From: CAZJQD01 sp964548165 [NCBI: uncultured bacterium]
GTDB taxonomy: Bacteria; UBA8481
NCBI GenBank assembly: GCA_964548165.1
Contig: CAZJQD010000027.1
Coordinates: forward strand, 31,162 to 49,698
Direction: 5' to 3'
DNA length: 18,537 nt
The notes under the pieces were generated by a model. The model had not been told where the DNA came from and ran no database searches. It worked only from the letters and a program-made list of their open reading frames with translations. The position numbers and the translations under genes were made by a program. Positions 1-7,453 of this stretch are shown in pieces; the first letter of the stretch is position 1; each line of letters begins with the position of its first letter.

Positions 1-1
1 G

Positions 2-1489
2 TGCCCGATCACGCATCGCCAGGTGGTGCGCCTCTTCACCGCCACCGAGCCCTGGTTTGGCTTCGGAGACCGCGACACCTGGACGCTCTTCCACTCGATC
101 GCCTTCGACTTCTCCGTCTGGGAACTCTGGGGCGCGCTCCTCTACGGCGGACGACTCGTGGTCGTCCCGCGCTGGGTGGCGCGCTCGCCCGGCGACTTCC
201 ACGACCTCCTGGTCCGCGAGCGCGTGACGGTCCTCAACCAGACCCCGTCCGCGTTCCGCGCGCTCTCCCGCTTCGAGGAGGAGTCCGAGGCCCCGGTCCC
301 GGCTGCGGCCCCGGCCACCGCCCCGGCCGCCCCCTCGGCCGCGCTCGCTCTACGAACCGTGATCTTCGGTGGCGAGGCGCTGGAGATCGAGAGCCTGAGG
401 CCGTGGTTCGAGCGGCACGGCGACGCGCGGCCACAGCTCGTCAACATGTACGGCATCACCGAGACGACCGTCCACGTGACTTGGCGCCCGCTCTCGATCC
501 GCGATCTCGAGCATCGCCGGAGCGTCATCGGCCGTCCGATTCCGGATCTCGGCATCGTCCTCCTGGATCCGCGCGGCGAGCTCGTTCCGCCCGGGGTTCC
601 CGGCGAGATCCACGTCCTGGGCGCCGGCGTCGCGAACGGGTACCTGAACCGGCCGGACGTCACCGCGGAGCGATTCGTGACCAACCCGTTCGATCCGGCG
701 CGCGGGCGCCTGTATCGATCCGGCGATCTCGGGCGGCTGACGGTCGAGGGCGAGATCGAGTACCTGGGCCGGATCGATCACCAGGTGAAGGTGCGCGGGT
801 TCCGGATCGAGCTGGGCGAGATCGAGTCCGAGCTCCTGGCGCAGGAAGCGGTCGCGGAGGCGCTCGTCGTCGCGCGCGAGGAAGAGGGGGAGACCCAGCT
901 CATGGCCTGGATGGTGCCCGCTCCGGGCCAGGTCCTCGATCCGGTCCAGGTGCGATCAGCGCTGGCCGCGCGCCTGCCCGACTACATGATCCCCGCGCGC
1001 CTCATCGTCCTGCCGCGCTTTCCCCTGACCGCGCACGGCAAGATCGATCGCGCCGCCCTCCCGCTCTCGTCTCCCAACGCAGCGGACGCGGGGGCGCCGC
1101 CGACGAAGGACGTCCCGCCCGAAGGCGCGGCGGGCGAGCCCCTGGCGGGAACCGAGAACACCGTGGCCGCCGTCTTTGCCGCGCGGCTGAAGGTGGAGCG
1201 GGTCGGCCGCGACGAGAACTGGTTCGACCTGGGCGCTCAATCGCTGATGCTGGTCCGCATCCACAAGGACCTGGAGGAGCGCCTGGCGCGCAAGATCCCC
1301 CTCGTCGCGCTCTATCAGCATGCGACCGTCCGGAAGCTCGCGGCCTTTCTCGAAGGCGTCGGCACAGGAGAGACCGGCGGGGATGATTCGTCGTCGTCCA
1401 GCACCACGACGTCTGCCGCTGACAGGGAATCCGTGGACGCCGCCCGCGAGCGCGCTCGTCGGGCAAGGGAGTCGCGCCGGAGGCGGTAG
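2..1489 (+). CDS. Nonribosomal peptide synthetase, C-terminal part: adenylation domain (Thr code) plus carrier domain
   Basis: This is the 3' end of an NRPS gene. The frame is open at the window edge, and the first residues (PITHRQVVRLF) are already inside an adenylation domain, just after the ATP-binding A3 motif. Visible motifs in order are FDFSVWE (A4), NMYGITETT (A5), GELVPPGVPGEIHVLGAGV (A6), YRSGDLGR (A7), GRIDHQVKVRGFRIELGEIE (A8) and GKIDR with the catalytic lysine (A10). Aligned by eye to PheA, the ten specificity positions read D-F-W-N-I-G-M-V-H-K, the known threonine code. The domain activates the amino acid as an AMP ester and loads it on the carrier domain, whose core LGAQSL has its phosphopantetheine serine at 1241-1243. 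There is an Ala/Pro-rich insertion around 275-355. The protein ends without thioesterase, reductase or condensation domain, in a Ser/Thr run followed by an Arg-rich helix. Function confidence is high; the product is unknown. Confidence 0.95.
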   Translation, partial: CPITHRQVVRLFTATEPWFGFGDRDTWTLFHSIAFDFSVWELWGALLYGGRLVVVPRWVARSPGDFHDLLVRERVTVLNQTPSAFRALSRFEEESEAPVPAAAPATAPAAPSAALALRTVIFGGEALEIESLRPWFERHGDARPQLVNMYGITETTVHVTWRPLSIRDLEHRRSVIGRPIPDLGIVLLDPRGELVPPGVPGEIHVLGAGVANGYLNRPDVTAERFVTNPFDPARGRLYRSGDLGRLTVEGEIEYLGRIDHQVKVRGFRIELGEIESELLAQEAVAEALVVAREEEGETQLMAWMVPAPGQVLDPVQVRSALAARLPDYMIPARLIVLPRFPLTAHGKIDRAALPLSSPNAADAGAPPTKDVPPEGAAGEPLAGTENTVAAVFAARLKVERVGRDENWFDLGAQSLMLVRIHKDLEERLARKIPLVALYQHATVRKLAAFLEGVGTGETGGDDSSSSSTTTSAADRESVDAARERARRARESRRRR

Positions 1490-1738
1490 AGAGAAGCCCG
1501 ACCCGATCTATTCAAGAATCGCACCGCCGAGACGCAGAGAACGCAGAGATAAGACTGGGGGAAACCCGGAAAATGTGTAGCGAACAGACATTCGACTCGA
1601 CCGCCGCGTGGCCAGCCGATACGGGATTCTTTGAAGGTTGAGAAGGGCGTCTATTTCTTCTTGGTCTCGGCGTTCTCGGCGTCTCCGCGCTGAATCTATA
1701 TGGATACGTGGGTCTAGTCGCCTGGCGATCGCCGTGTC
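1490..1738. other. Non-coding gap between convergent genes
   Basis: No convincing gene is seen between the NRPS stop codon and the 3' end of the Cache gene, which converge here. Most of the gap is repeat family 1, copy 1. No GC hairpin followed by a T tract is visible. The inverted repeat could fold in transcripts from either side and help end transcription, which is inference. Confidence 0.6.
1521..1696. repeat. Repeat family 1, copy 1: imperfect inverted repeat element
   Basis: The left arm at about 1526-1553 contains CCGAGACGCAGAGAACGCAG. The right arm at about 1654-1695, read on the minus strand, contains GGAGACGCCGAGAACGCCGA. The arms pair over nearly 30 bases with a few mismatches. The roughly 100 bases between them show no ORF and lack the conserved core seen in copies 2 and 3. 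The left flank GAATCGCACC resembles the outer end of the other copies. This is the most diverged copy. Confidence 0.65.
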
Positions 1739-2890
1739 TTACCGGGGGTGCGTCCTCTGCCAGAGGGCGGAAGCTTCCTTCAGGACCATCCACCCCCACG
1801 GGGCCAGGAAGTAGAGGAGCGCGCAGACGGCGAGCAGGACGCTGGCGCGGAAGATCGTGCCGAAGAGCGTGAGGTAAAGGCCCTTGGTGCCTGACTGGGC
1901 GACCTCGTCGACGTCGAAGATGCAGACCAGGGCCCAGTTGGTCGAGGGGATCGGCTGCTGGATGATGATGCTGACGACGTCGCGAATGGGGTTGTGATAC
2001 ATGTGCGCCGTGCGCTCAAAGATGCGGACGTCCTCGGTCAATGTCGTGACCGTGCCCGCGCCCAGCTCGGGGACCAGGTGCGCCATCGTCTCTTTCCGCT
2101 CGATGTGGCCCACGTCGGAGTGATGGATCAGGATCCCTTCCCGGCTCACGATGAACGCCGCGCCGGACTGCCCCAGGGGCAGGGCTGAGACCAGCGACTC
2201 GATGCCGTGCATGGAGTAATTGATCCGGACGACGCCGGCCGGATACTCGCCGGCGTGGGCGCCCGGCGATCGGATCGGCACCACGTAGCCCACCACCCAG
2301 GATTGCGTGGCGTGCCCGAAGTAGGGGCGGAACCAGTGAGCGCCGTGGCGGAGGCCATCGAGGAACCAGTCGCTGGTCGAGTAGTCGTAATAGGAATCCA
2401 CGCGGAAGTTCTGGTAGAGCCCGTCGCGCTTGCCGTAGTGCGGGGCGAAGAGCCCGCTCTCGCCGGGAGCCATGCCTGCGACGTAGGCCAGCCCGACCTC
2501 CAGGATGTCCGTATCGGTCGCGGCGATCCCCTGGAGCACCGCGTAGAGCTCGGAATCCGCCGGCGGGTTTTCTTCGAGGAGCTTGGCGAGGTCGACGGTC
2601 TGCGCGACGATGTTCTGCAGGTTCTGGCCGAGCTTGGCGGAGGCCGCGTTGGCCATGAGGAAGCAGACGTCGGTGGCCGCGGCCCGCTCCATGCTGCGCA
2701 TCGGGAAGTAGATGAGCGCCGAGAGGAGGGCGACCGCGGCTCCACCGACGAAGAGCCGAAGCGAGAACGAGCGTGTTCCGCCGGCGGTACGAGCCGAGGA
2801 GCCAGGCTGGGCAAAGGGATCAGGCGCCCCCGCTGAGGAAGCACCGCTTGTGGCGGCGGATTCTGACGGCGTGTGGGACTCCCCGATCAT
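1739..2890 (-). CDS. Membrane-anchored double-Cache sensor protein without output domain
   Basis: The 383-residue protein has a Ser/Ala/Pro-rich cytoplasmic N-terminus of about 42 residues and a first membrane segment at about 44-64. An extracytoplasmic region at about 66-335 follows, and then a second hydrophobic stretch at about 338-366 ending in WQRTHPR. The outer region looks like a dCache ligand-binding domain: it has the helical start (ASAKLGQNLQNIVAQ), the central DSYYDYSTSDWF segment, and the late IPSTNWALVCIFDVDEV strand typical of Cache folds. Such domains normally feed a HAMP plus kinase, chemoreceptor or cyclase, but here only about 15 residues follow the last membrane segment. 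It may signal through a partner, or be a truncated receptor. The ATG at 2890 has no strong Shine-Dalgarno; later Met codons would remove the first membrane segment. Its neighbours are convergent NRPS and, upstream, repeat copy 2. Confidence 0.8.
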   Translation of the reverse strand: MIGESHTPSESAATSGASSAGAPDPFAQPGSSARTAGGTRSFSLRLFVGGAAVALLSALIYFPMRSMERAAATDVCFLMANAASAKLGQNLQNIVAQTVDLAKLLEENPPADSELYAVLQGIAATDTDILEVGLAYVAGMAPGESGLFAPHYGKRDGLYQNFRVDSYYDYSTSDWFLDGLRHGAHWFRPYFGHATQSWVVGYVVPIRSPGAHAGEYPAGVVRINYSMHGIESLVSALPLGQSGAAFIVSREGILIHHSDVGHIERKETMAHLVPELGAGTVTTLTEDVRIFERTAHMYHNPIRDVVSIIIQQPIPSTNWALVCIFDVDEVAQSGTKGLYLTLFGTIFRASVLLAVCALLYFLAPWGWMVLKEASALWQRTHPR

Positions 2891-2993
2891 CGCGTGAAGC
2901 CTAGCAGAAAGCCACCGTCACTCAAAGACGAGCGTTGCAGGGAGATACGTCCCCTGCTGCGAGGAGCCCGGCGCTAACCCCAATCATTCGCGC

Positions 2994-3115
2994 ATTTCCA
3001 CCACGGAGAACACTGAGGACACAGAGAAGGCCAATACGGGGGCTAAGATTCAAGATAATGCCGATTCAAGCCGTGGCCTTCCTCAGAGGTCTCCGTGATC
3101 TCTGTGGTGCGAATT
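2994..3115. repeat. Repeat family 1, copy 2: inverted repeat element with conserved core
   Basis: The left arm (about 2995-3032) starts TTTCCACCACGGAGAACAC. The right arm (about 3075-3113), read on the minus strand, starts TTCGCACCACAGAGATCACG. The two pair over about 38 bases with mismatches and one indel, both running into a GGCC end. Between them, about 3032-3070 carries a core nearly identical to copy 3, including AAGATAATGCCGATTCAA. The element fills most of the gap between the barrel gene's 3' end and the Cache gene's start, so it lies in the Cache leader if the genes are co-transcribed. Confidence 0.8.
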
Positions 3116-3130
3116 CAAGAGTAAACCAGG

Positions 3131-3907
3131 CTACAACCGGGAGGTGATTCCGGCGCGGACGCCGACGTCGGGGACCGCGTCGGTCGTGCCGGCGGTCAGC
3201 ATCAGGTCCAGGGTGAAATTGCGCGAGGTGAGATAAGCCATGCCGGCGCTGAACTCCATCCGACTGCTCTGCCTCGGCTTCTCGTTCGTGTCGTACCAGA
3301 ACTCCCCGAGCAGCTTGACGCTGGGGGCGATGAGATAGCGTCCGGCGAGCCCGAACTCCCAGCGATTGTCCAACCGATCCGAGACCGTCTGGACGAGGCC
3401 GAGGCGGGCCGTCGTGGTCCATCGATCGCCTCGCCATCCCAGGAGGTAGGCCACGCCGAGCTCGGGCTTGCCATCGCCCAGGGGATCGACGCGGCGCCCG
3501 CTCGGAATTCGCAGGCGGACGTCGTAACCCATGTCCGGCCACTCCGGGGTGGCCTCCGTGAACCGGTGCTTGAAGTGAGCGTCGAGGCGGCCGAAGCCGT
3601 CAGCGCCCGGGTCGTTGACGCGGAACATGACCGCCTCCGCGCCGACCTCCATGGTCGGAGTGATGCCGTAGTCGACGGCCAGCTCGAAATCGGCCTGCGA
3701 CCGTCCCGCGACGCCCTCCCAGGACCCGGATCCGATCGCGATCCCGCCTGAGGTCTCCCACTGGTATTGGCCGACCGTGTACGGCTCGTCGGTGCGAAAG
3801 GGTCGTTCCGCCTCCGCGGGAGGCACGAAGAGGACAAAGCCGGCCAGGAGGGCCAGGACCGCGATCAGGAAGGCGAGGATGGCCGCCGTTTCGTCTTCAA
3901 GAGCCAC
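3131..3907 (-). CDS. Outer-membrane beta-barrel protein, phenol-degradation meta-pathway-like (PF13557-like)
   Basis: The 258-residue protein has a hydrophobic N-terminal segment (about 9-29) ending in PPAEA, a plausible signal-peptidase site after residue 33. The rest is alternating amphipathic beta strands: FELAVDYGITPTMEVGAEAV, YDVRLRIPSG, ELGVAYLLGW, TTTARLGLVQTV, WEFGLAGRYL, VKLLGEFWYD and a final DVGVRAGITSRL. This resembles the putative transporter family first noted in meta-cleavage phenol pathways, whose substrate is generally unknown. It starts with GTG 7 nt after the upstream methyltransferase stop, and its Shine-Dalgarno AGAGGTGA includes that stop codon, so the two are translationally coupled. 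The last residue is Leu, not the usual Phe or Trp of barrel proteins. Barrel confidence is good; the transported substance cannot be inferred. Confidence 0.75.
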   Translation of the reverse strand: MALEDETAAILAFLIAVLALLAGFVLFVPPAEAERPFRTDEPYTVGQYQWETSGGIAIGSGSWEGVAGRSQADFELAVDYGITPTMEVGAEAVMFRVNDPGADGFGRLDAHFKHRFTEATPEWPDMGYDVRLRIPSGRRVDPLGDGKPELGVAYLLGWRGDRWTTTARLGLVQTVSDRLDNRWEFGLAGRYLIAPSVKLLGEFWYDTNEKPRQSSRMEFSAGMAYLTSRNFTLDLMLTAGTTDAVPDVGVRAGITSRL

Positions 3908-3914
3908 GTGCCGA

Positions 3915-3922
3915 TCACCTCT
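3915..3922 (-). promoter_or_regulatory. Ribosome binding site of the barrel gene overlapping the upstream stop codon
   Basis: On the minus strand AGAGGTGA spans the TGA stop of the RNA methyltransferase gene and lies 7 nt before the GTG start at 3907. This supports the GTG start and implies translational coupling of the two genes. Confidence 0.7.
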
Positions 3923-5075
3923 GGGGCTCCAGGATCGCCATCAGCTCGACGTGCGCGGTCCGGGAGAACATGTCGTAGAGCCGCACCGGTCCGGAGAGTC
4001 TCCAGCATCCGGCCAACGCCGCCAGGTCGCGCGCGAAGGTGGCGGGGTCGCAGGAAACATAGGCCAGTTGCCGCGGTCGCGCGTTCCCCTCGTCGGTCAG
4101 CGAGGAACGCAGGCGATCCGGCAGCCCCGTGCGGGGCGGATCCACGATCACCACATCGGTCGGTGCGAGGGGAACCTTGAGCCCTTGCGCGGCGTCCCAG
4201 GTAGCCATGTCCACGTTGGCAAGGCCGGACGCGTTGAAACGGAAATCGTCGACGGCCTCGCGCGCAATCTCCCAGCCCGAGACTTGATCAAAGCGATCGG
4301 CGAGGGCGATCGCGAAGGCGCCGACCCCGGCGAAGAGATCGAGGAGCCGCGGCCCGGGAACGAGATCGGCGCGGAGATCGCGGACGATGAGCCCGGCGGC
4401 GGCCGTGTTGACCTGGAAGAACGCGCGCGGGTCCACCCGGTAGCTTCGTCCCGCCAGCTCGATGTGGAGGGGCCCGCCGGTCATCCGGGTGCGCCCGTGG
4501 CTCGTCAGGATCATGACGAGCTCCTCGTCCTTGCCGCACCGGAGCGTCGCGCTCTTGACCTTCTCCCGCGCCGCCGCCGCGCGCGCCGCCCGGATGCCCT
4601 CGCGGATGGGCGGCTGTCCCAGCGGGCAGTCCTCGATGTCGACGATGGAATGCGAGTGCTTCTCGCAATAGCCGAGCCATCCCGCGCCGCCCTGGATGCG
4701 GATGGTGTTGCGGTACCCGAGCGGCGGTAGCGTCTCGATCCCGTCGGCCCAGCGAGCGGCGACGTCGCGGCCGGAGATCCGGCGCAGGGTGTCGGCGGTC
4801 GCGGCCAGCTTGGCCGATAGTTCCGCCGCGCGCGAAGCATGCTGAAAGTCGCAACCGCCGCAGGTCGGAAAGTAGCGACAGGCCGGCGTCACGCGTTCGG
4901 GGCTGGGTTCGAGGATCGTCGGCGCGTCTGCCCAGAGCGTGCCGCGTCGCCGCGTCAGGGGACCCAGCTCGATGAGCTCGCCGGGCAAAACGGCCCGCGC
5001 GAAGACCACCCCCTCGTCCGTTCTCAGGAGCCCAATGCCGCCCGCGACGATCTTTTCGACGACGTGCCGGGTCAT
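3915..5075 (-). CDS. Class I SAM-dependent RNA (uracil-5-)-methyltransferase, TrmA/RlmC/RlmD family with iron-sulfur motif
   Basis: The 386-residue enzyme should methylate C5 of a uridine in 23S rRNA or tRNA using S-adenosylmethionine. A short TRAM-like RNA-binding segment (about 1-50) is followed by the 4Fe-4S motif C66-x5-C72-GG-C75-DFQH with the fourth ligand C150. The methyltransferase part shows FFQVN (219-223), the SAM loop LLDLFAGVGAFA (244-255), DPPRTGL (312-318), the nucleophile in YVSCD (C342) and the general-base Glu in HVE (E377). This set is diagnostic for the family, but does not separate RlmC, RlmD and TrmA or their bacterial single-copy relatives. I chose the ATG at 5075. The open frame runs to 5162, but that part is inside repeat family 2 and has no conserved character; protein similarity starts at TRHVVEKIVAGGIGL. 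It is the first gene of a pair with the barrel protein. Confidence 0.93.
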   Translation of the reverse strand: MTRHVVEKIVAGGIGLLRTDEGVVFARAVLPGELIELGPLTRRRGTLWADAPTILEPSPERVTPACRYFPTCGGCDFQHASRAAELSAKLAATADTLRRISGRDVAARWADGIETLPPLGYRNTIRIQGGAGWLGYCEKHSHSIVDIEDCPLGQPPIREGIRAARAAAAREKVKSATLRCGKDEELVMILTSHGRTRMTGGPLHIELAGRSYRVDPRAFFQVNTAAAGLIVRDLRADLVPGPRLLDLFAGVGAFAIALADRFDQVSGWEIAREAVDDFRFNASGLANVDMATWDAAQGLKVPLAPTDVVIVDPPRTGLPDRLRSSLTDEGNARPRQLAYVSCDPATFARDLAALAGCWRLSGPVRLYDMFSRTAHVELMAILEPQR

Positions 5076-5100
5076 GGCCGTGATGCGGCGATATCGGGTC

Positions 5101-5230
5101 GATAGCGATGGGGGGACAGGCGCGCCTGTGACGGCGCCACTATCGGCGACTGGTCCGGCCATGCGACTGTTCCGGCTTTGCCGGGGCAGTCGTGAGGGGA
5201 GCTGGGACGGTCGTGAATAGGGACAATTAC
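5101..5230 (-). repeat. Repeat family 2, copy A: structured intergenic element
   Basis: On the plus strand the element starts GATAGCGATGGGGGGA (5101-5116). It continues through a self-complementary ACAGGCGCGCCTGT hairpin core and a CCGGCTTTGCCGG stem-loop, and ends GGGACGGTCGTGAATA...GACAATTAC. Copy B at 8498-8601 shares both ends and the CCGGC-TTGCCGG stem, while the middle differs. It reaches from the stop codon of the acyl-CoA ligase gene to about 25 nt upstream of the methyltransferase start. If transcribed with the minus-strand genes it would be a structured leader. Confidence 0.7.
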
Positions 5231-6735
5231 AGCCACTTCTGGCGGAGGGTGCGCTTGAGGATCTTTCCCGTGATGGTCTTGGGGAGGTTGTCGCGGAACT
5301 CGATGCCGCGCGGCACGGCGAAGATCGGCATCCGCTCGCGGCAGAACCGCGTCAATTCCGCCGGCTCGGGCAGGGGAGCGCCGGGCTTCGGGCAGACGAA
5401 GGCCCACGGAACCTCGCCGCCCGCGCCGTCCGGGATGCCCACGATGGCCGACTCCAGCACCGCGGGGTGGCGGTTCAAGACGGTCTCGACCGTCTGCGGC
5501 AGGACCGTGATGCCCTTCACCGTGATGGCGTCGGTGATGCGATCGACGATGTAGAGATCGCCCGTCGCGGTGCGGTAGCCGAGATCGGAGGTGTGGAACC
5601 ACCCGCCCTTGATCGTCGACTTGGTGACCGTGGCGAGGTCGTAGTATCCCGACATCAGGCCGGGCGTTCGCACGACGATCTCGCCGATCTCGCCGTCCGG
5701 CATCGCGTTGCCGTCGCTCGATCGGATCTCCACCTCGACGCCGGCAATGGGGCCGCCCACGCTGCCGTCCCGGTTGCCCTGGGCCGGCGCCTGCGACGTG
5801 ATGACCGGTCCGCACTCCGTGGTCCCGTATCCCTCGTACACGGGACGTCCCGTCGCCTCGGTGGTTCGCCGGCGCAGGTCCTCCAGGAGGGCGGCGCCGC
5901 CCGAGACGATGAAGTCCACGTTCTCGACGCGCCCGCCGCTCAGCGCCAGGAGCGCCTCGAGGATGCTGGGGACGGTCACGAGGATGCGCCGTCCCGGCAT
6001 CGTCGGCAGGCCGCCGGCAAAGCCCTTGAGGTCGAGCGGGGAATGGAGCCACGTGCGGCTGCCGAGGAGCGCAGGGAGGAAGAGGCAGACCGTGGCCGCG
6101 AAGGCATGGAAGATCGGGATCGGGCAGGCGAAGGATGCGCTTGCGTCGAGCCCGTACGTGATCGCGCAACCATGAGCGTTGGCGATGAGCGCGCGGTGCG
6201 AGAGCATGGCGCCCTTGGGGCGGCCCGTGGTGCCGGACGTGAAGAAGATGACGCCGATGTCCTCGGGATCCACGTACTGTGGCGCGGCCGGATCATAGCC
6301 GTCCCACGGGCGGTCTTCGGCGGGTATGGCCTCGAGGCGCGATCCGCTGTCCTCGGCCCAGCGCGCCGCCTTCGCGCCCATCGGGCCGTCGGCGATGATC
6401 ATCTTGGTCTCGGCCATGCGGAGGATGTAGGCGATCTCCTCCTCGCCCAGCATCGGGTTCAGGGGGACGACGGCGATGCCCTCCCTCAGGAGCCCGAACC
6501 AGACCTCCGCCGCGGAGGCCGTGTTCGACATCGCCACGCCCACCGTGTCACCGCGGTGCACGCCGCGCGCCCGGCAGAAGGCCGCCAGCCGTCCGGCGCG
6601 TTCCCGAACCTCGGCATAGCTGAGGAAGCCGCCGCCGGGAAGATCGAGAAACGGGCCGTCATGTCCCGCGATCGCTTCGCCCAGGACGCGGCAGGGGAGA
6701 GGGAAGGATGATGCGGTGACCCCGGGCATCAGCAT
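5227..6735 (-). CDS. AMP-dependent acyl-CoA synthetase/ligase (fatty-acid-CoA ligase-like)
   Basis: The 502-residue member of the ANL superfamily is predicted to activate a carboxylic acid as an acyl-AMP and transfer it to CoA. Visible motifs are the P-loop FFTSGTTGRPKGAMLSH (about 169-185), a His-containing PIFHAFAATV segment, the YEGYGTTECGPV core, GWFHTSDLGYRTATGDLYIV with the ribose-binding Asp, the hinge DRITDAITVKG and the catalytic lysine in PKTITGKILKR near the C-terminus. Length matches medium/long-chain acyl-CoA ligases. The hinge has Asp where most relatives have Gly (normally GRxKD). The substrate cannot be read from sequence; the context (small exported protein, galT-like gene) gives no firm clue. 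The start at 6735 has a second Met two codons later and no clear Shine-Dalgarno. It lies 30 nt downstream of the exported-protein gene on the same strand and is probably co-transcribed. Confidence 0.9.
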   Translation of the reverse strand: MLMPGVTASSFPLPCRVLGEAIAGHDGPFLDLPGGGFLSYAEVRERAGRLAAFCRARGVHRGDTVGVAMSNTASAAEVWFGLLREGIAVVPLNPMLGEEEIAYILRMAETKMIIADGPMGAKAARWAEDSGSRLEAIPAEDRPWDGYDPAAPQYVDPEDIGVIFFTSGTTGRPKGAMLSHRALIANAHGCAITYGLDASASFACPIPIFHAFAATVCLFLPALLGSRTWLHSPLDLKGFAGGLPTMPGRRILVTVPSILEALLALSGGRVENVDFIVSGGAALLEDLRRRTTEATGRPVYEGYGTTECGPVITSQAPAQGNRDGSVGGPIAGVEVEIRSSDGNAMPDGEIGEIVVRTPGLMSGYYDLATVTKSTIKGGWFHTSDLGYRTATGDLYIVDRITDAITVKGITVLPQTVETVLNRHPAVLESAIVGIPDGAGGEVPWAFVCPKPGAPLPEPAELTRFCRERMPIFAVPRGIEFRDNLPKTITGKILKRTLRQKWL

Positions 6736-6750
6736 GAGAAGCTGCTTAGC

Positions 6751-6766
6751 GGCCCGGAGAAGGGCC
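6751..6766 (-). other. Small perfect hairpin between two co-directional genes
   Basis: GGCCC and GGGCC flank a 6-nt loop. The hairpin overlaps the stop codon of the exported-protein gene and sits 16 nt before the ligase start. There is no T tract, so it is not a standard terminator. It may be a weak attenuator, an mRNA stability element or chance in GC-rich DNA. Confidence 0.3.
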
Positions 6767-7269
6767 TAGCGCGAGTTCGAAGAGCCGCGGGACTCCTCGA
6801 GCCAGCGGCGATAAGCCACCTCGTTGCGGTCCATCTCGGCCTCGAGAGCGACGATCGTCGAGGCGAACTCGGACCGGCGGAACTGCTCCTTGTGCTTGAT
6901 GAACGTCGTGCGGGCCGTGTGATAGTCGCGAAGATCGTAGGAGATGCGACCGCTGTAATAGAGGGCCTCGTCGCCGATGCGGTCATTGGCATGACCGTCG
7001 TACAGGCGGGTGAAGTCGCTCTGGATTGCCAAGGACATGCGCTCGTCGAGCCCGCCACGACTGCCGTTGTACCGCTCCACCAGGGTTCGCAGTTTCGCCC
7101 AGTCAGGACTCGCGGTCTCGGGGACGTCCCTGTTGAGGGCCGTCGTCTGCAGGGGACCCTGGCACGCGGTCCCGGTGAGCGCGGCGATGGCAACGATCAG
7201 CACGGCGACGCCGGTGCAGGCGATCCGGATTCCCTTGAACATCGGTCTCATACCACGTAGTCCCCTCAT
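6766..7269 (-). CDS. Small exported helical protein, TPR-like (BamD/YbgF-type fold suspected)
   Basis: The 167-residue protein has a basic N-terminus and a hydrophobic stretch (about 19-33) ending at Cys36 (LTGTAC). The Cys could carry a lipid, but the -3 residue is Gly, so the lipobox is poor and a plain signal peptide is possible. The mature part is helical. GDEALYYSGRISYDLRDYHT followed by ARTTFIKHKEQFRRSEFAS reads like a tetratricopeptide repeat as in BamD or CpoB/YbgF proteins (bin size, aromatic positions, 'SEFAST' ending). The start is ATG at 7269, decided by a GGAGG 6 nt upstream; the open frame extends to 7491 but that part is low-complexity Arg/Pro and lacks a Shine-Dalgarno. Its role is unknown; an envelope scaffold or assembly role is inference. 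It lies upstream of the acyl-CoA ligase. Confidence 0.7.
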   Translation of the reverse strand: MRGLRGMRPMFKGIRIACTGVAVLIVAIAALTGTACQGPLQTTALNRDVPETASPDWAKLRTLVERYNGSRGGLDERMSLAIQSDFTRLYDGHANDRIGDEALYYSGRISYDLRDYHTARTTFIKHKEQFRRSEFASTIVALEAEMDRNEVAYRRWLEESRGSSNSR

Positions 7270-7453
7270 GACAAACCTCCGCGAGCGGTTGGATATGGTC
7301 ATCTTACGGCAACCATCCCTGCTCGCCACCTCATTTTTTCGTAACGTCCCAGGACGAGCAGATAACCCGGGCAGAGCATGATTCCTAGGGGAGACCGAAG
7401 GTCCTATGCGGGCGTTTTCAGGCCGGAGGAAGACCTCGTGAAACCTCGCCTGG
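7270..7453. other. Gap between the galT-like gene and the exported-protein gene
   Basis: No gene is supported in these 184 bases. The reading frames that cross it continue from the exported-protein frame or are short shadows. It would hold the promoter of the exported-protein gene if that gene is separately transcribed. I see no clear -35/-10 pair of good spacing. Confidence 0.5.
7276..7280 (-). promoter_or_regulatory. Strong Shine-Dalgarno deciding the exported-protein start
   Basis: GGAGG on the minus strand lies 6 nt before the ATG at 7269. It selects this start over longer in-frame alternatives reaching to 7491. Confidence 0.75.

Noticed and set aside
1-1386. 461-codon frame beginning at base 1 on the plus strand
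   Set aside because: It is the +1 shadow of the NRPS frame, Arg/Pro-rich, and carries none of the adenylation motifs.
5076-5162. N-terminal extension of the RNA methyltransferase
   Set aside because: These 29 codons lie in repeat family 2 and do not resemble the family, which begins at the ATG at 5075.
5101-5230. Repeat family 2 as a known riboswitch (cyclic-di-GMP, cobalamin, fluoride)
   Set aside because: None of the conserved loop sequences I remember for those classes is present, and the variable central hairpin argues against a ligand-binding fold.
5467-6711. 414-codon plus-strand open frame opposite the acyl-CoA ligase
   Set aside because: Its protein is low-complexity Arg/Ala/Gly and lies wholly within the coding sequence of the ligase.
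6751-6766. GGCCC/GGGCC hairpin as an intrinsic terminator
   Set aside because: There is no T tract after it, and the downstream gene on the same strand begins 16 nt later.
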